A DNA stretch of 64,000 bases from Gnetum montanum (taxonomy: Eukaryota; Streptophyta; Gnetopsida; Gnetales; Gnetaceae): assembly GCA_015680685.1 (NCBI GenBank), contig MNCI01014373.1:180154-244153 (forward strand), given 5' to 3'. A program made the position numbers and the translations under genes. The notes under the pieces were generated by a model. It made no database searches and had not been told where the DNA came from. It saw only the letters and a program-made list of their open reading frames with translations. Shown piece after piece: positions 10,931 to 21,735 of the stretch (position 1 is the stretch's first letter; every line of letters starts with the position of its first letter).

Positions 10931-12050
10931 GTTGACGTCTGGAGGAATCCACCTAAGAGGCATCGACAAAGAAGTACAAAACACCATGAACAACCAAGTA
11001 CCAAGCATTGCCCATTGGCCCCTAGCCAAATGTCATCGCACTGTGTTCAAAAGTTCAAGGGATTGGGGAAATGAAGTTCAGGATGCAAGGGGATTGGTTG
11101 TAATCGGGGAAATCAAAAGATGATCAAGGGTTATAAGTGTTGCCAGAATTGTGGGAGAGGAGTGCTCTCGTGTGAGCAGGTTGTGTCATTGGTCCTTGTC
11201 AATAGCTAGGTTTTCAGCAGACTCAAAACTAAGACATTGGAGGTGCGTTCTTTGGAGAAATGAAACCCTTGTGTTAGGGTTAAGGGGGTGTATTGTAAAT
11301 ATCCAAAGCCACGCGATGACATGCAGCATGTTCATCTGAGACACAAGTGTTTTTTTCAAGATAATTACCTTCTTGCCTGGGGCTTGTATGAGAAGAGCCA
11401 ATGATCTTTGGTTTATGATGTCCACGGGGTCATGAAGACCTTTTCCAGGCATTTTGTCTTTGACCTTTTTTTGTTCTTTTTTTTTTTTTTTGCTTTTTTG
11501 GTCTTTTTGAGAGCTTGGTTTTAGTGCTATGCTCATGCTCATGTGCTTGCGTTTGTATCATGTACTGTGTATTGTGCTTTGCATTGTAACTGCTTAGAGA
11601 ATCACAGCATACAATAGTGTATCAAGAGCTTCAGGTGAGTATTGCATTAGGGAGATGTAAATGAATAGGATAAGGGGGACATGATGAGGAAAAGAGAATG
11701 TATCAGGCATAGGGAATGTACTTGTGAACAGATTGATCAACCCAGTTGTGAGCATCAGGAAGAATGTGATACCTGGTCATCATGATGAAGTGCATCTGTG
11801 CACGAACGCCTCAAGCGTGTCATCCTACGAACACAACTCCAGGGGAAAAGAAAATTGCAGGTGATTTAGTTAGCTAAACAATTTAAACTCAAATGTAGTC
11901 GACGGAATGGAGCCATCATGTGAGGTTTCAAGGCAAAAAAAATCTTGAACAACATCAGTTTCATCGAGGTCTATGTGACAAATCAGGAGATAGGTTTTTG
12001 ATGAGCACGTACAGCCGACTGCAACATCATGTCTTTTCAAATGACCCCAA
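10931..12050 (-). other. A1 3' untranslated region
   Basis: About 1.1 kb between the hairpin array and the polypurine tract, homologous throughout to 47849-49000. Its first 70 bases beside the tract (GACATCTGGAGGAAT, CATCGACAAAGAAGTAC) are also recognisable in family B at 16430-16490. No coding sequence is conserved. A T-rich run lies at 11469-11505. Confidence 0.6.
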
Positions 12051-12079
12051 GTTGTTGATGATGTCGCCAGTTTGTAGTT

Positions 12080-12370
12080 GTAGTAGACTGTTATGGATTA
12101 GTTTCACGTCATAATCCTTTAGACGTTGCCTGTTTATTGTTGTAGCGGACAGTGCATTGCTGGTTTATAGTTGTTGTGGACTATGAAGAGGTAAGCTAGT
12201 TTATAGTCTTAGCAGACTCTGGTGAACAAGCGTGATAGTTTAATGTCATACCAGATAGAGTTCTATGGTGTCATGACGCCAGGACATTTTGTGGTGCTAG
12301 TTTTAAGTCATAGCTCTAGGACTATTTTATGGTATTAGTTTTAGGTCATGATGCCAGGACCGATACGTAC
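12080..12370 (-). repeat. A1 3' hairpin array
   Basis: About seven units of the form AGTTTAA-nGTC-loop-GACn follow the integrase stop. Examples are TTTATAGTCTTAGCAGACTC, TTTTAAGTCATAGCTCTAGG (continuing ACTATT), TTTTAGGTCATGATGCCAGG (continuing ACCG) and CACGTC..AGACGTTG. Stem bases change in pairs between units (AGTC/GACT, GGTC/GACC, ACGTC/GACGT). Equivalent arrays are at 49005-49310 (A2) and 17411-17682 (B1). Confidence 0.7.
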
Positions 12371-12380
12371 CTTGGGCTCA

Positions 12381-13440
12381 TTAGACATAGAATGGTTTCA
12401 GGTACACATGATTTGTAGGATTGGCAAACTCGTTTTCGTCCATGTCGGCGAGTTTGAATGCCCCGTTATCATATGCCTTGATGACTAAGTAAGGCCCTTC
12501 CCAGTTAGCTGAGAATTTTTCTAAGTGTTTGCGGACCATCTTGAGAACTAGGTCACCTTCCTTAATTGACCACTTATGTGGATCGTGTTGATGACATCGC
12601 CATTGTTGTCTCTGGTATAATTCAATTTGATCGAGCACTCGTACTCTTTCTTCCTCCAGCAAGTCAAGGTCAGTGATGTGTAGCTTATTATTTTGACCTT
12701 GATCGAGGAGGAGGCTAGAGAGTGTTATCTACAGTGAGGGAACATGTAACTCCAAAGGTAACATAGCTTCAGACCGGTATACAAAGCTATATGGTGTTTT
12801 ACCTATGGACGTTTGATGTGTTGTTTGGTATGCCCACAATGCATAGATTAACTACTCGTGCCATTGTCTCTTGCTCTAATTCAACATCTTTTTGAGCACC
12901 ATGATGACCATTTTATTCATAGACTTCGCTTGACCATTTCTCTATGGGTAGTAGGGTGATGAAAATGAGTGTTTAATACCTAGGCTTTCACAGAAGCTTT
13001 TAGTATCCGTACTACTGAACTGTGGTCCATTATCAGTAACTATGGTCATCGAGATACCAAAGCGGGTCATAATGTATTCTAATATGAAATTGCAAACATG
13101 TTTAGATGTGGTTTTCCTAAAGGGAATAGCTTCTACCCATTTTGTAAAATATTCGGTCACGGTGATAATGAAGCTATGTCTTGCTGAAGATGATGGCATT
13201 ATTGGCCCAATGATGTCTAATCCAAGATTTTGGAATGGCCATGTGATTTGTGCAGTATGCAACTTGTTAGGTGGCACATGTATTAGGTTACTGTGCCTTT
13301 GGCAAGTGTTACATTTCCTGATGCTGGAGAAGCAATCGTACTCCATGTGTGGCCAATAATAGCCCAAACGTCTAATTTTCATTGCCATTGATTTGGGTGC
13401 TATATGGCCTCTGCAAAGTCCTTCGTGAACTTGTTCTATG
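12381..13440 (-). pseudogene. A1: integrase (HHCC finger, DDE core, GPY/F end)
   Basis: The long minus-strand frame to 12942 holds a zinc-binding finger (VHEGLCRGH, then CNTCQ). It continues with the catalytic core, with the first Asp in GLDIIGP and the second in TDNGPQF. The frame breaks at 12942 before the Glu segment. The C-terminal 93 residues are open at 12381-12662 with ANWEGPYLV (GPY/F motif) and the end YLKPFYV-stop. There is no chromodomain. One or more indels between 12663 and 12942 inactivate it. Integrase would cut target DNA and join LTR ends. Order after the archaeal-type RNase H fits the Tat lineage. Confidence 0.9.
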
Positions 13441-13729
13441 ATTATTTGACCATCGATGCTATTAACGCACACTAACAAAATGCCTTCATAGGACTTGCGA
13501 CATAATGTGTCTCCTATTAATGCATACTGCCGAGAGCATGTTTGCACTACATCTTTTTGGGCACTTGTCAAATGTTGTGGTGGTTTGCCTTGTTGAAGGT
13601 ACTCTTTTATGTCATCGTACCATTCTATTGCTTGTGTAGTGCTGATGGATGCTATGGGTATTTTGTCGAGAGCCTTGGTTATGGGTTTGGTACAATTTTT
13701 TATGGAGCTAGGTAACGTATGACACATCT

Positions 13730-14130
13730 CAAGTGTCATGTTCAAGGCTAGTGTAGCAAGTGCATCGGCAATGGTATTTTCGTTCCTAGGAATATGTTGC
13801 ACATCTATGTTGATCAATTGTTTTAGCAAGTGTTTAGTCAGGTTACAGTATAGTTGCAAATGAGAAGCTTTGCATGCGTAAACCTTTGTGACTTGATTGA
13901 TTACTAACTGTGAGTCACCTCGAACTACAAGACGTGTGATTCCCAAAGTTAGTGCTACTATAAGACCTCTAAGAAGACCTTTGTACTCTGCCACGTTGTT
14001 GGTACAAGGGAAGTTTAGTCGACAGACAAAGGGATGAATTTCTCTAGAAGGATAAGTTATGACGGCTGCAACACTTCCTCCTTGGGAGGTGCATGCTCTA
14101 TCAAAGTACAGGATTGCATCATAGTTATCA
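13730..14130 (-). pseudogene. A1: archaeal-type RNase H (aRNH) domain
   Basis: Within the 423-residue frame starting at 14213, residues about 31-155 form a second RNase H of the RVT_3 type. It shows ILYFDRA (first Asp; the usual following Gly is Arg), CTNNVAEY (Glu), VVRGDSQLV (Asp) and NTIADALA (last Asp). The four acidic catalytic positions are all present. A second, archaeal-like RNase H beside the Ty3-type one is known from plant Tat-lineage elements. This stretch is open, so it is one of the better-preserved parts of A1. Confidence 0.9.
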
Positions 14131-14213
14131 GGCACCGTGTCTATGTTGTTAATATTCTCATCAGGGAATTCAGGGTTGATTGTCGCTTGATCTTGTGTCG
14201 GTGATGCGGTCAA

Positions 14214-14640
14214 CTAATTGGCTATTGCTTGACCCTTAGTGGAGGATTGAGTAATATAGCCTAGGTTAAACTATGAAATCATTGCCTTCCATCTAGCTAT
14301 CCTACTTGATTCATAGATGTTGTTGGTGATAGCTTGAAGCACATTATCTTTGCAAATGATATTGACTTGATTGCGGAAGAGGTAATGTCGCCACTTTTTT
14401 AAAGAAAAGACAAGGGTAAGACATAACCTTTCCACCTCATTGTATCATTGTTCATAGGCAACTAGGGCATGGCTTATATAGTAAACGGGGATCTCAATTC
14501 GTTCTTCTCATTTTTGACAAAGCATAGATGCAATAGATGAATCAGATGTGGCGAGGTAGATGTAAAAAGGTTTATCACTTTGCGGGAGATGAACCGTTGG
14601 CAGTTGAGCCAACTCCTTTTTTATGTTTTCAAATGCTTCT
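14214..14640 (-). pseudogene. A1: Ty3-type RNase H, decayed
   Basis: The minus-strand remnants between RT and aRNH match the B1 RNase H. The ASMLCQK start lies near 14515, the YEQ.YNEVERLCL-like stretch near 14430 and an SSRIARWKA-like stretch near 14290. Stops split it. Overlapping plus-strand reading frames are shadows. Confidence 0.65.
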
Positions 14641-14645
14641 TGACA

Positions 14646-15746
14646 CTATTGAGTCCATTGGAAATGGATGTTCTTCCGCAATAAATGCTGCATGGGTTTC
14701 AACTTATCAGTTAGTTTCACGATAAAGCTTATGATGAATTGCAGTCTAGCTTGCAGGCCACGTAATTCGGTAAGGTTCCTAGGTAGTTGCATACTGGTTA
14801 TTTCTTTAACCTTATCGGGGTCTACTCGTATACCTATTTTGAAGACTACGAAGCCAATAATGTTTCCCATTTTAACTCCAAAGACGCATTTCTTTGGGTT
14901 GAGTCTAAGGTCGTATTTGAGAAAACGTTTGAGTATCAAGTATAAGTCCTTTACGTGTTGCTTGGTTGTTTTGGACTTGACTGCGATATCGTCTACATAA
15001 TCATTGAGCGAAGCAAGCATGTAATTACTAAATATATATGTCATTGCTCGTTGATATGTAGCACCTGGGTTTTTGAGACTGAATGGCATCATTGTATAAT
15101 AGAACATTCCCCAAGGTGTCATGAAGGTTGACTTGAGTTGGTGTTCTGGGTTGATCCTAATTTGGTTGTATCCTGAGAACCCGTCCATAAAGGATAATAA
15201 TGCATGCCTAGCGGTTGAGTCAATGAGTTGATTGATACTGGGTAGTGGGAAGTCATCCTTTATAGTGGCTATGTTGAGGTCATGGAAGTCAATGCATATG
15301 TGAATACTATCGTTCTTCTTAGGGACTACAACAATGTTGGATACCCAATCGGCATAGTCAACATCTCGGATGAAACCAACTTGATAGAGCTTCATGATTT
15401 CGTTACGAACTTCCAACGCTACCTCAGGCTTAACCTTTCATGCTTTTTGCTTTACTGGTTTAAATGTTTCATCGAGGATGATGTTATGTTAGATGATGTG
15501 AGGGTCCAGTCCTGGCATATCGGTATATGACCAAGAGAATGTTCTGATGTTGTTCTTCAGCACTTGTGTAATTTCATTGGCAAGTTGTGGATTTAGTAGA
15601 GTACTTAGTTTTAATGCTTTAACTTTGCCACTAGACATAGTGATGAGGACTTCAATGAGGGGATCTTTAATGATGTTGTCGGCTTCTAAGTCCAAAGTTC
15701 TAATCATATCCTCAAGGTAGTGTAATGTTTCTTGAGTGGATGCCAT
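14646..15746 (-). pseudogene. A1: reverse transcriptase
   Basis: The frame 15746-15489 gives the N-terminal part ending SYTDMPGLDPHII, typical of the entry to Ty3/gypsy RT. The 256-residue frame 15416-14646 then carries the whole palm: WVSNIVVVPKK, ICIDFHDLN, DDFPLPSINQLID, SFMDGFSGYNQI, FMTPWGMF and the active site YVDDIAVKS, followed by LNPKKCVFGV and the thumb. Catalytic Asps are present. A stop near 15489 and a frame break to the flanking parts inactivate it. The RT frame is not preceded by gag-PR. B1 and the antisense gene lie upstream on this strand. Confidence 0.92.
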
Positions 15747-15895
15747 GAAATTAACATGAAGAGATGAGCTAAATCTAAGGATTCTAGATTAATCGCTTTT
15801 TTTATGGCCCTGTGAGGTCCATTGATAGACAATGTTGAAAAGAGGTTCTTGCTATCCATATGCTTGTTCCTGCCAAATTAAACCAGGAGCACCAT
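15747..15895 (-). other. A1 sequence upstream of RT, up to the B1 insertion
   Basis: Homology to A2 stops at about 15725, where A2 has a deletion. The last five bases (accat, 15891-15895) are the left target-site copy of B1. Confidence 0.5.
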
Positions 15896-16417
15896 TGTAG
15901 CGACTGAAAATGTCAACGGCTGGAAGAACGCCGAGGGTTGGTGGACGCGATAGTTCCAACCCTGTATCCGCGGGAGGGCAGTGCTGGGTGTGTGCAGATA
16001 CGGGGTGCCTTGAATGGTCTGGTTGATCAGACAAGGACTTACATCAGCATCAATATAGCATTTTGCAATGTAAATAATGCGAAATGCGAGATAATGCTTA
16101 CGGGTGAATAAAGCAAGGGGGAAACTGTAAAAATACAACAGTAATACGAAATAATGCTTAAAGGTGAACTGTTTCTTACGCATCTAGGATGCTGCCGCCA
16201 ATTCTGTACACTGTTTCTAAGTAGGCTACCAACTGTTTAGGCTACTTTGGTGGGCAGGCAGTATGGTACAGAACTTGTCCATGCTCAAAGTAGAAAATTT
16301 TCCGAACTGGCTTGCCTGGACTCAGAACGTTCTTCTCTCGATGAACTACCATTGTGTTGTGCAGACTGCAAGATCCTGGTGAAGCAAGGATGACCCCACA
16401 TTTTTTAGGGTGTTTCA
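15896..16417 (-). mobile_element. B1 3' LTR with internal deletion
   Basis: Aligned to the 5' LTR, it matches the first 270 bases and the last 250 bases. It lacks about 1.19 kb (5' LTR 33715-34910), including the TATA box and palindromes. The junction near 16166 has short GAACT/GAAT microhomology. Confidence 0.85.
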
Positions 16418-16428
16418 TTGGGCCCTCG
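16418..16428 (-). promoter_or_regulatory. B1 polypurine tract
   Basis: Minus-strand CGAGGGCCCAA directly before the LTR start TGAAACACC. Confidence 0.65.
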
Positions 16429-17400
16429 TTATCGACATCTGGAGAATAGGCTCGATGGACATAGGCAAAGAATACGAAACATCACAGCAGGGGAAATGCT
16501 AAGGTTGTCGCTTGGTGAGTGCTGGGACGTCGCTTGGCCATGCTTGAGAGTATTGCATTGGTTTTTGTAGAGGTTAAGGTACAGAGCAAAGATGATGTTT
16601 AGCTGAGTCCCTCATCAGAGTGCTCTGAGGGGCTCGTTTGCATTTTCATCTTTGGCTGGCATTGTTCTTCAACCTCTTGTAGGGAGGTGTCCCCTCCATA
16701 GGATGAGTTGTGTTACATCCATGGAGGGTTCTGACTTGCCTATTGTAGCCTTCCGCATGGCGAGTTGTGTTACGCACATGCTAGAATTTGCACTCTCAAA
16801 TAACCATGTTAGTCAAGGCACTCGCTTCGCGACGCTATAGCCTTTGCTGCTATAGCAGGATGCATCTGTAGGGATGAGGTCTTGCTGGCTGCTGGCATTG
16901 TTGTTACACTTGGGCACCATTGTTGGTGTGAGATGCCCAAAGCAGGGAGGCCAACAACGGTCCTAGTAGCGCTGGTCGCGGGGGAGCTGGTGCCTAAGGC
17001 ACTGGGGGTACGGATGCATTGGAATCCCTGCCAAAGGAATGCGTTCTCAGTTTAGCTATGAGATCAACTACCACATAGTTGAACATTGCGTGAGCCAAAA
17101 CCTTGGTGGGGAACTGAAGAGCAACAATATTGTGGCTAGGCCACAATATTGTCAGCACCTCAGAAGCAGGAATGAGCCCAAGAACTACCGTCAAGGTAGT
17201 GGGCTGTGGCGACGGTAGGTTCAAAGGGCCCATATGATATCATATGACGTCTTCGAAGGGTCAGCATGATACCTAGGATGGCCGTTTGTATGCCCCAAAC
17301 CGTGTTCTCCTTGCGTTGAGAACTACATCCTGACGCTGCGACGTCCCACCCATGCCCCTTCATTCGACGTGTATCTGGTGGTGGTGCATGTTAAGGGCGC
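16429..17400 (-). other. B1 3' untranslated region
   Basis: No coding sequence supported. The 60 bases beside the polypurine tract share GACATCTGGAG and GACATAGGCAAAGAATAC with family A. The rest is unmatched in the window. 17000-17350 is rather GC-rich and open on minus in two frames without recognisable motifs. Confidence 0.5.
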
Positions 17401-17410
17401 GATGCTAACC

Positions 17411-17682
17411 CAGTTTAAGGTCTCAGTAGACCATGTGCTGGTTTAAGGTCCCAGTGGACCGCTATGCTGGTTTAAGGTCCTAGTAGACCGTACATGCTAG
17501 TTTTACATCGTAGCAGACGTGCAATGCCAGTTTATAGTCATAGTGGACTAATAGTGTCAGTTTTACGTCGTCGCAAACGGTTGCTGCTAGTTTAACGTCG
17601 TGGCAAACGGTGCTTGGTGCTGCTACTTTATCATCATTGCAGACACTGCCTGGTGTGACTGCCAGTTTATTGTCGTAGCAGA
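17411..17682 (-). repeat. B1 3' hairpin array (nine units, period about 30)
   Basis: Units start near 17411, 17438, 17467, 17497, 17527, 17557, 17587, 17621 and 17661. Units 1-3 pair GGTC with GACC (for example AAGGTCCTAGTAGACC). Unit 5 pairs TAGTC with GACTA. Units 4, 6 and 7 use ACRTCG with RACG, and unit 9 pairs GTC with GAC. The flank AGTTTWA is constant. Paired stem changes argue for a selected hairpin. Confidence 0.75.
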
Positions 17683-17707
17683 CGGTGCTTGTTGTTGCCG
17701 TTGCACT

Positions 17708-18898
17708 TCAAACGTAGTACGGCTTGAGGTACATGTGGTTCACCAGGTTGGCGAACTCGTTGCCATTCATGTCTACTAGTTTGAAGGCTCAATTCCCGAA
17801 GGCTTTAGTGACCATGTAAGGACCTTTCTAGTTGGCTAAGAACTTACTTACGTGCTCACAGATGGCCTTGAGGATGAGGTCTCCCTTCTGCACTGGCCTT
17901 CGATGCTGGTTTGCATGGTGCTTCTGCTGTTGTTTGTTCTGGTAGTGCTCGATTCGTCTCAGCGTCTGCACATGTTCCTCCTCCACCGAGTCAAGATCGA
18001 TGGTCCGTGATTCGTTGTTCTGGGCTTCACTTACAACATCGAACAGGATCATCCGAAGTGAGGGTACCTGCAACTCAAGAGGCAATATAGCTTCAGATCG
18101 ATAAACAAGACTGTAAGGGGTCTTACTCGTCGCAGTTTTGGAAGTCGTTCGGTAGGCCCAGAGGATGTAGAGTATTTTCTCGTGACACTGCCTCTTGCTA
18201 TTGCTAAGCATCCACTTTAGTAAGTTGATGATAGACTTATTTGTAGCCTCCACCTGACTGTTCTCCTGAGTATAATAAGGGGAAGAAAATGATTGATTAA
18301 TGCCTAGATTGCTACAGAAGGTTCGGGTTTCCATACTGCTGAACTATGGTCCATTGTCGATCACAATAGTCATCGGAAGTCCAAACCTAGTTAGGATGTT
18401 ATCGAGGATGAAATGGTAGATTTGCTGAGACGTCGTTTTCCTCAGGGGAATAGCTTCCACCCACTTAGTAAAATACTCTGTGGCAGTGATAATGAAGCTA
18501 TCCTTTACGGAGGACTTAGGCATGATAGGCCCTATGAGGTCTAGTCCCCATCGTTGTAAGGGCCACGTAATTTGTGTTGGGTGTAGGTCTGTAGGTGCTA
18601 TGTGTATGAGATTTTCATATCTCTGGCATGTGTCACATGTCTTGACTTTCGATAGGTAGTCATGCTCCATGTAGGGCCAATAGTACCCTAGGTGTCTGAT
18701 TTTCGCAGCCATAGCCTTGGGTGCTATGTGTCCATCGCACAACCCTTCATGAACCTCATTAACTACCTTTTGTGCTTGCTTACCACCCATGCATGCCAGC
18801 AGTATCCCATTGTAGGATTGTTGGCACAAGGCGTCATTTCCCATGAGCACGTATTGCCGAGTGCACTTGCGGATTGCATCTCTTTGAGTTGATGTCAA
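17708..18898 (-). pseudogene. B1: integrase
   Basis: The zinc finger is EVHEGLCDGH then CDTCQRYEN. The core has Asp in GLDLIGP and Asp in VIDNGP, a stop at 18343, then Glu in NSQVEATNKS in the same reading direction, so the full DDE set is visible. The C-terminal part (17828-18334) has AYRTTSKTATSKTPYSLVY and PVQKGDLIL. After one more stop the GPY region and the end YLKPYYV reach a stop at 17708. No chromodomain. Only a few stops separate this from an intact gene, so it decayed less than A1. The hairpin array starts about 25 bases after the stop. Confidence 0.92.
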
Positions 18899-19059
18899 TC
18901 CACCTAGGGGTTCGCCATGCTATAAATAAGCTCTAATGTTATCGTACCACTCCAGGATGTCCGCAACGTCGACAGAGGCCATGTGTTCCACCTGAGTGAT
19001 AGTCTCTATGCATTATATGATCGTAGTTGGTAGGCTTGCCAAGGAATGTGATGGGATGT

Positions 19060-19440
19060 TTAATGTAAGGGTAGTTAAGGTGTTTGCTACAGTGTTCTCG
19101 TTGCGTGGCACGTGTTGCACATCAGTGGTGACAAATTACTTTAGTAGGATTTTTGCTAGGTAGTAGTAGGGTTGCAAGTGCATAGCTTTGCAGGCGTAGA
19201 CTTTGGTAATTTGATTCACAACTAGTTGTGAATCTCTCCAGATCGCCAGGTGTTGTACATGCAGCGCGTGGGTAGTTAAGAGGCCCCTGAGTAGCCCCTC
19301 GTACTCTACCACGTTGTTGGTGCAAGGGAACACAAAACGATAAGCAGATGGGTACATTTCCCCAGAGGGGAATGTGATCGTGGTAGCAGTGCTACCTCCT
19401 CATGTGGTTGAGGCACCATCAAAGTTTAAGGTTATCTTGA
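19060..19440 (-). pseudogene. B1: archaeal-type RNase H (aRNH)
   Basis: The domain starts at the end of the 19912-19400 frame (LNFDGAST, first catalytic Asp). It continues in a shifted frame with PCTNNVVEYEGLL (Glu) and IWRDSQLVVNQ (third acid), then degenerates before the final ADAL-like segment near 19060. It needs at least one frameshift. It occupies the same place between RNase H and integrase as in A1 and A2. Confidence 0.85.
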
Positions 19441-19960
19441 AATGCGATGGGATGATGGCTACATTGCTAACGTATTCATATGGAAACTTGCGATCTACGG
19501 TTTCCTGGTCATCGTCTGGTGAGGCCACAAGTTGGGTTGCTATGGCTTGGCCCTTTGTCGATGATTGACTTATATAATGTAGGTCAAACTCCGCGGTTAT
19601 TGCTTTCCATCGGGCTATCCTGCTACTTTCGTATAGGTTGTTGGTGATAGCCCGGAGTATGTTGCTTTTGCAAATGATGTTGGTTGTGCTGCGGAATAGG
19701 TAATGCCACCACTTTTTTAGTGCCAACACTAAGGGTAGGCAGTTCCTCTCCATCTCATTGTATTTTTCCTCGTATGCTATTAGTGCGTGGCTTAGGTAAT
19801 ATACCAGTGTCTTAGAACCGTCGTCCTGCTTCTGACATAGTAGTGTGGCTATGGATGCGTTGAAGGTGGAAAGGTATATGAAGAAAGGCTTGTCCCTTTG
19901 TGGTGGGTGCACCGTTGGGAGGTGCTAGAGCTCCTTCTTCAGGTTGTTGAAGGCTTGTTG
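19441..19960 (-). pseudogene. B1: Ty3-type RNase H
   Basis: The open minus frame carries DKPFFIYLSTFNASIATLLC, YNEMERNCLPLVLALKKWWH and SSRIARWKA, the typical succession of Ty3/gypsy RNase H. The usual Asp of YLAVSD is Thr-Phe-Asn here, so the first catalytic position is probably lost. The frame runs straight into the aRNH domain. Confidence 0.85.
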
Positions 19961-20047
19961 GCACTGGGTTGTCCACTCGAAGTCAACCCCCTTCTTTAGA
20001 AGATGTTACATGGGGTGTAACTTGTCAGTCAACCTTGCTATAAACCT

Positions 20048-21178
20048 TCAAATGAATTGCACTCTACCTTGTAAACCATGTAACTCCTTAAGGTTTGTGG
20101 GAGGTTCTAGGTTAACGATGGCCTTGACTTTGTCTGGGTCCACCTGTATTCTGGCCTCTAATACTACAAACCCTAACATGCGTCTGGTCTTTACCCCAAA
20201 GACATACTTCTTAGGATTAAGACTCAAATCGTGCCTTTGATAGCACTTGGGGACTAACTCTAGATCACATGGGTGATGGGATGCCTCTTTGGACTTAACC
20301 GCTATATCATCCACGTAATGATTTAACATTTCAAGGATGTAGTCACTGAAAATGTAGGTCATGGCTCGCTGGTAGGTTGCTCCAGCATTCTTGAGCCTGA
20401 AAGGCATCATGGTATATCATAAGGTTCCCCATGGAGTCATGAAGGTTGTTGATAGCTGGTGCTCTAGGTTGATGCAGATTTGGTTGTATCCAAAGAAGCC
20501 ATCCATGAAGGATAGCAAATCATGACCAGCCGTGGTGTTGATGAGTTGATCGATGCTCGGGAGTGGGAAGTTGTCTTTGATCATTGCCTTGTTCAAGTCT
20601 TGGAAGTCTATACATATTCGTATCCCTCTTGTTTTCTTCAAAACCACAACGATGTTGGACACCCACTCTGAATAATTGACCAAGCGGATGAAACATGCTC
20701 GGTATAACTTAGTGATTTCATCCCCCACGGCTAGTGCAATTTTTGGCTTAATCTTACGTGTCTTTTACTTGACTACCCTTACATGTGGGTCTAGGACGAT
20801 GTTATGTTGAATCAGCCGTGGATCTAGACCCGGCATGTCGCTGTATGACCATGCGAAAACATTGATGTGTTCCTGTAAAGTTTTAACTATGCCCTCATAT
20901 ATTTATGTATCTGGGAGGAAGCTAAGTCTTAATGTCTTTACCTCTCTTCTTGATGTGGTCATGGGTATCTCAACAAGAGGATCCTCGGTTACATCCTCAG
21001 CCTTTAAATCTAGGGCATGCACTAGGTGTCTAGGCCAATTCGGGGATGCTTCTAAGGTTACTATAGTGTTAATCGTAGTTGACCCCCAATCGATCATGTC
21101 GGGGTTCAACTGTCTCATGAGCTTGCCTTGTGGCCCTGCTAACATTAGAGGTGTGGAAAGGGCATGACGGGTTTCCAT
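20048..21178 (-). pseudogene. B1: reverse transcriptase
   Basis: Three minus-strand stretches make up the RT. 21178-20903 is the N-terminal part. 20728-20417 has VSNIVVVLKK, ICIDFQDLNKA, FPLPSIDQLI and FMDGFFGYNQI. 20410-20048 has RLKNAGATYQRAMTY, the active site HYVDDIAVKS and LNPKKYVFGVK. A stop at 20414-20416 and a break near 20750 separate them. The catalytic YVDD is intact. As in A1 and A2, the gene before it on this strand is not PR; the antisense gene and its hairpin repeats intervene. Confidence 0.92.
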
Positions 21179-21302
21179 CTTTTGCTTGACCTGCCATCAT
21201 AAGATGAAAGCTTGGGTAAGGGTCATCTGAGATTGTGTGAAACGTAAATCTGCAAAGCAACACCAAGATGCGACTTGCTAAGTAAGGCAATGTAAGGATT
21301 AA

Positions 21303-21735
21303 GAGTTTGCTAGTTTAAGGTCATGGCAGATCGCCAAGGCACAAAAGCCTAGAATTGTTAAAGATATGTAAATTTTTAATGTGAAGTGCGAAGTTGTGTA
21401 ACTGTTGATATGCGAATGCCAAACTATTAGTTTAGTGTCATCTCGGACTACCATATTGCGATGTGCAAAATCTTGATATGCAAAATAGTAACAAGAATGA
21501 AACTGTGAGTACAAAGGGTATCGAATTGCCAGTGCGGGAATGAAGACATGAAACTGCTAGGAAATGTGATACTGCCTATGTCGAGGCGTACGAGGTAACT
21601 GCTGATGTAGGGATGTAGTTAGTTTAATGTTACTGCGGACTGTGAACGTTACGAGTCGAAATGACTATTTTTGGGTCTTGAGGAGCGCAGCTATGCTAGG
21701 CTTGTTAGTTTAAGGTCTGTTCAGACCTTTGATCG
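21303..21735. repeat. B1 hairpin motifs between RT and the antisense gene
   Basis: Four spaced copies of the AGTTTAA-hairpin unit lie near 21309 (AGTTTAAGGTCATGGCAGAT), 21429 (AGTTTAGTGTCATCTCGGAC), 21610 (AGTTTAATGTTACTGCGGAC) and 21709. The last is the best stem in the window: AAGGTCTG-TT-CAGACCTT, eight pairs with a two-base loop. Confidence 0.65.

Noticed and set aside
11186-11542. 118-residue Lys-rich minus-strand frame
   Set aside because: Lies in the A1 3' UTR over a T-rich run; the homologous A2 region breaks it, so it is not conserved.
13042-13359. 105-residue plus-strand frame
   Set aside because: Shadow of the integrase/aRNH frame on the opposite strand.
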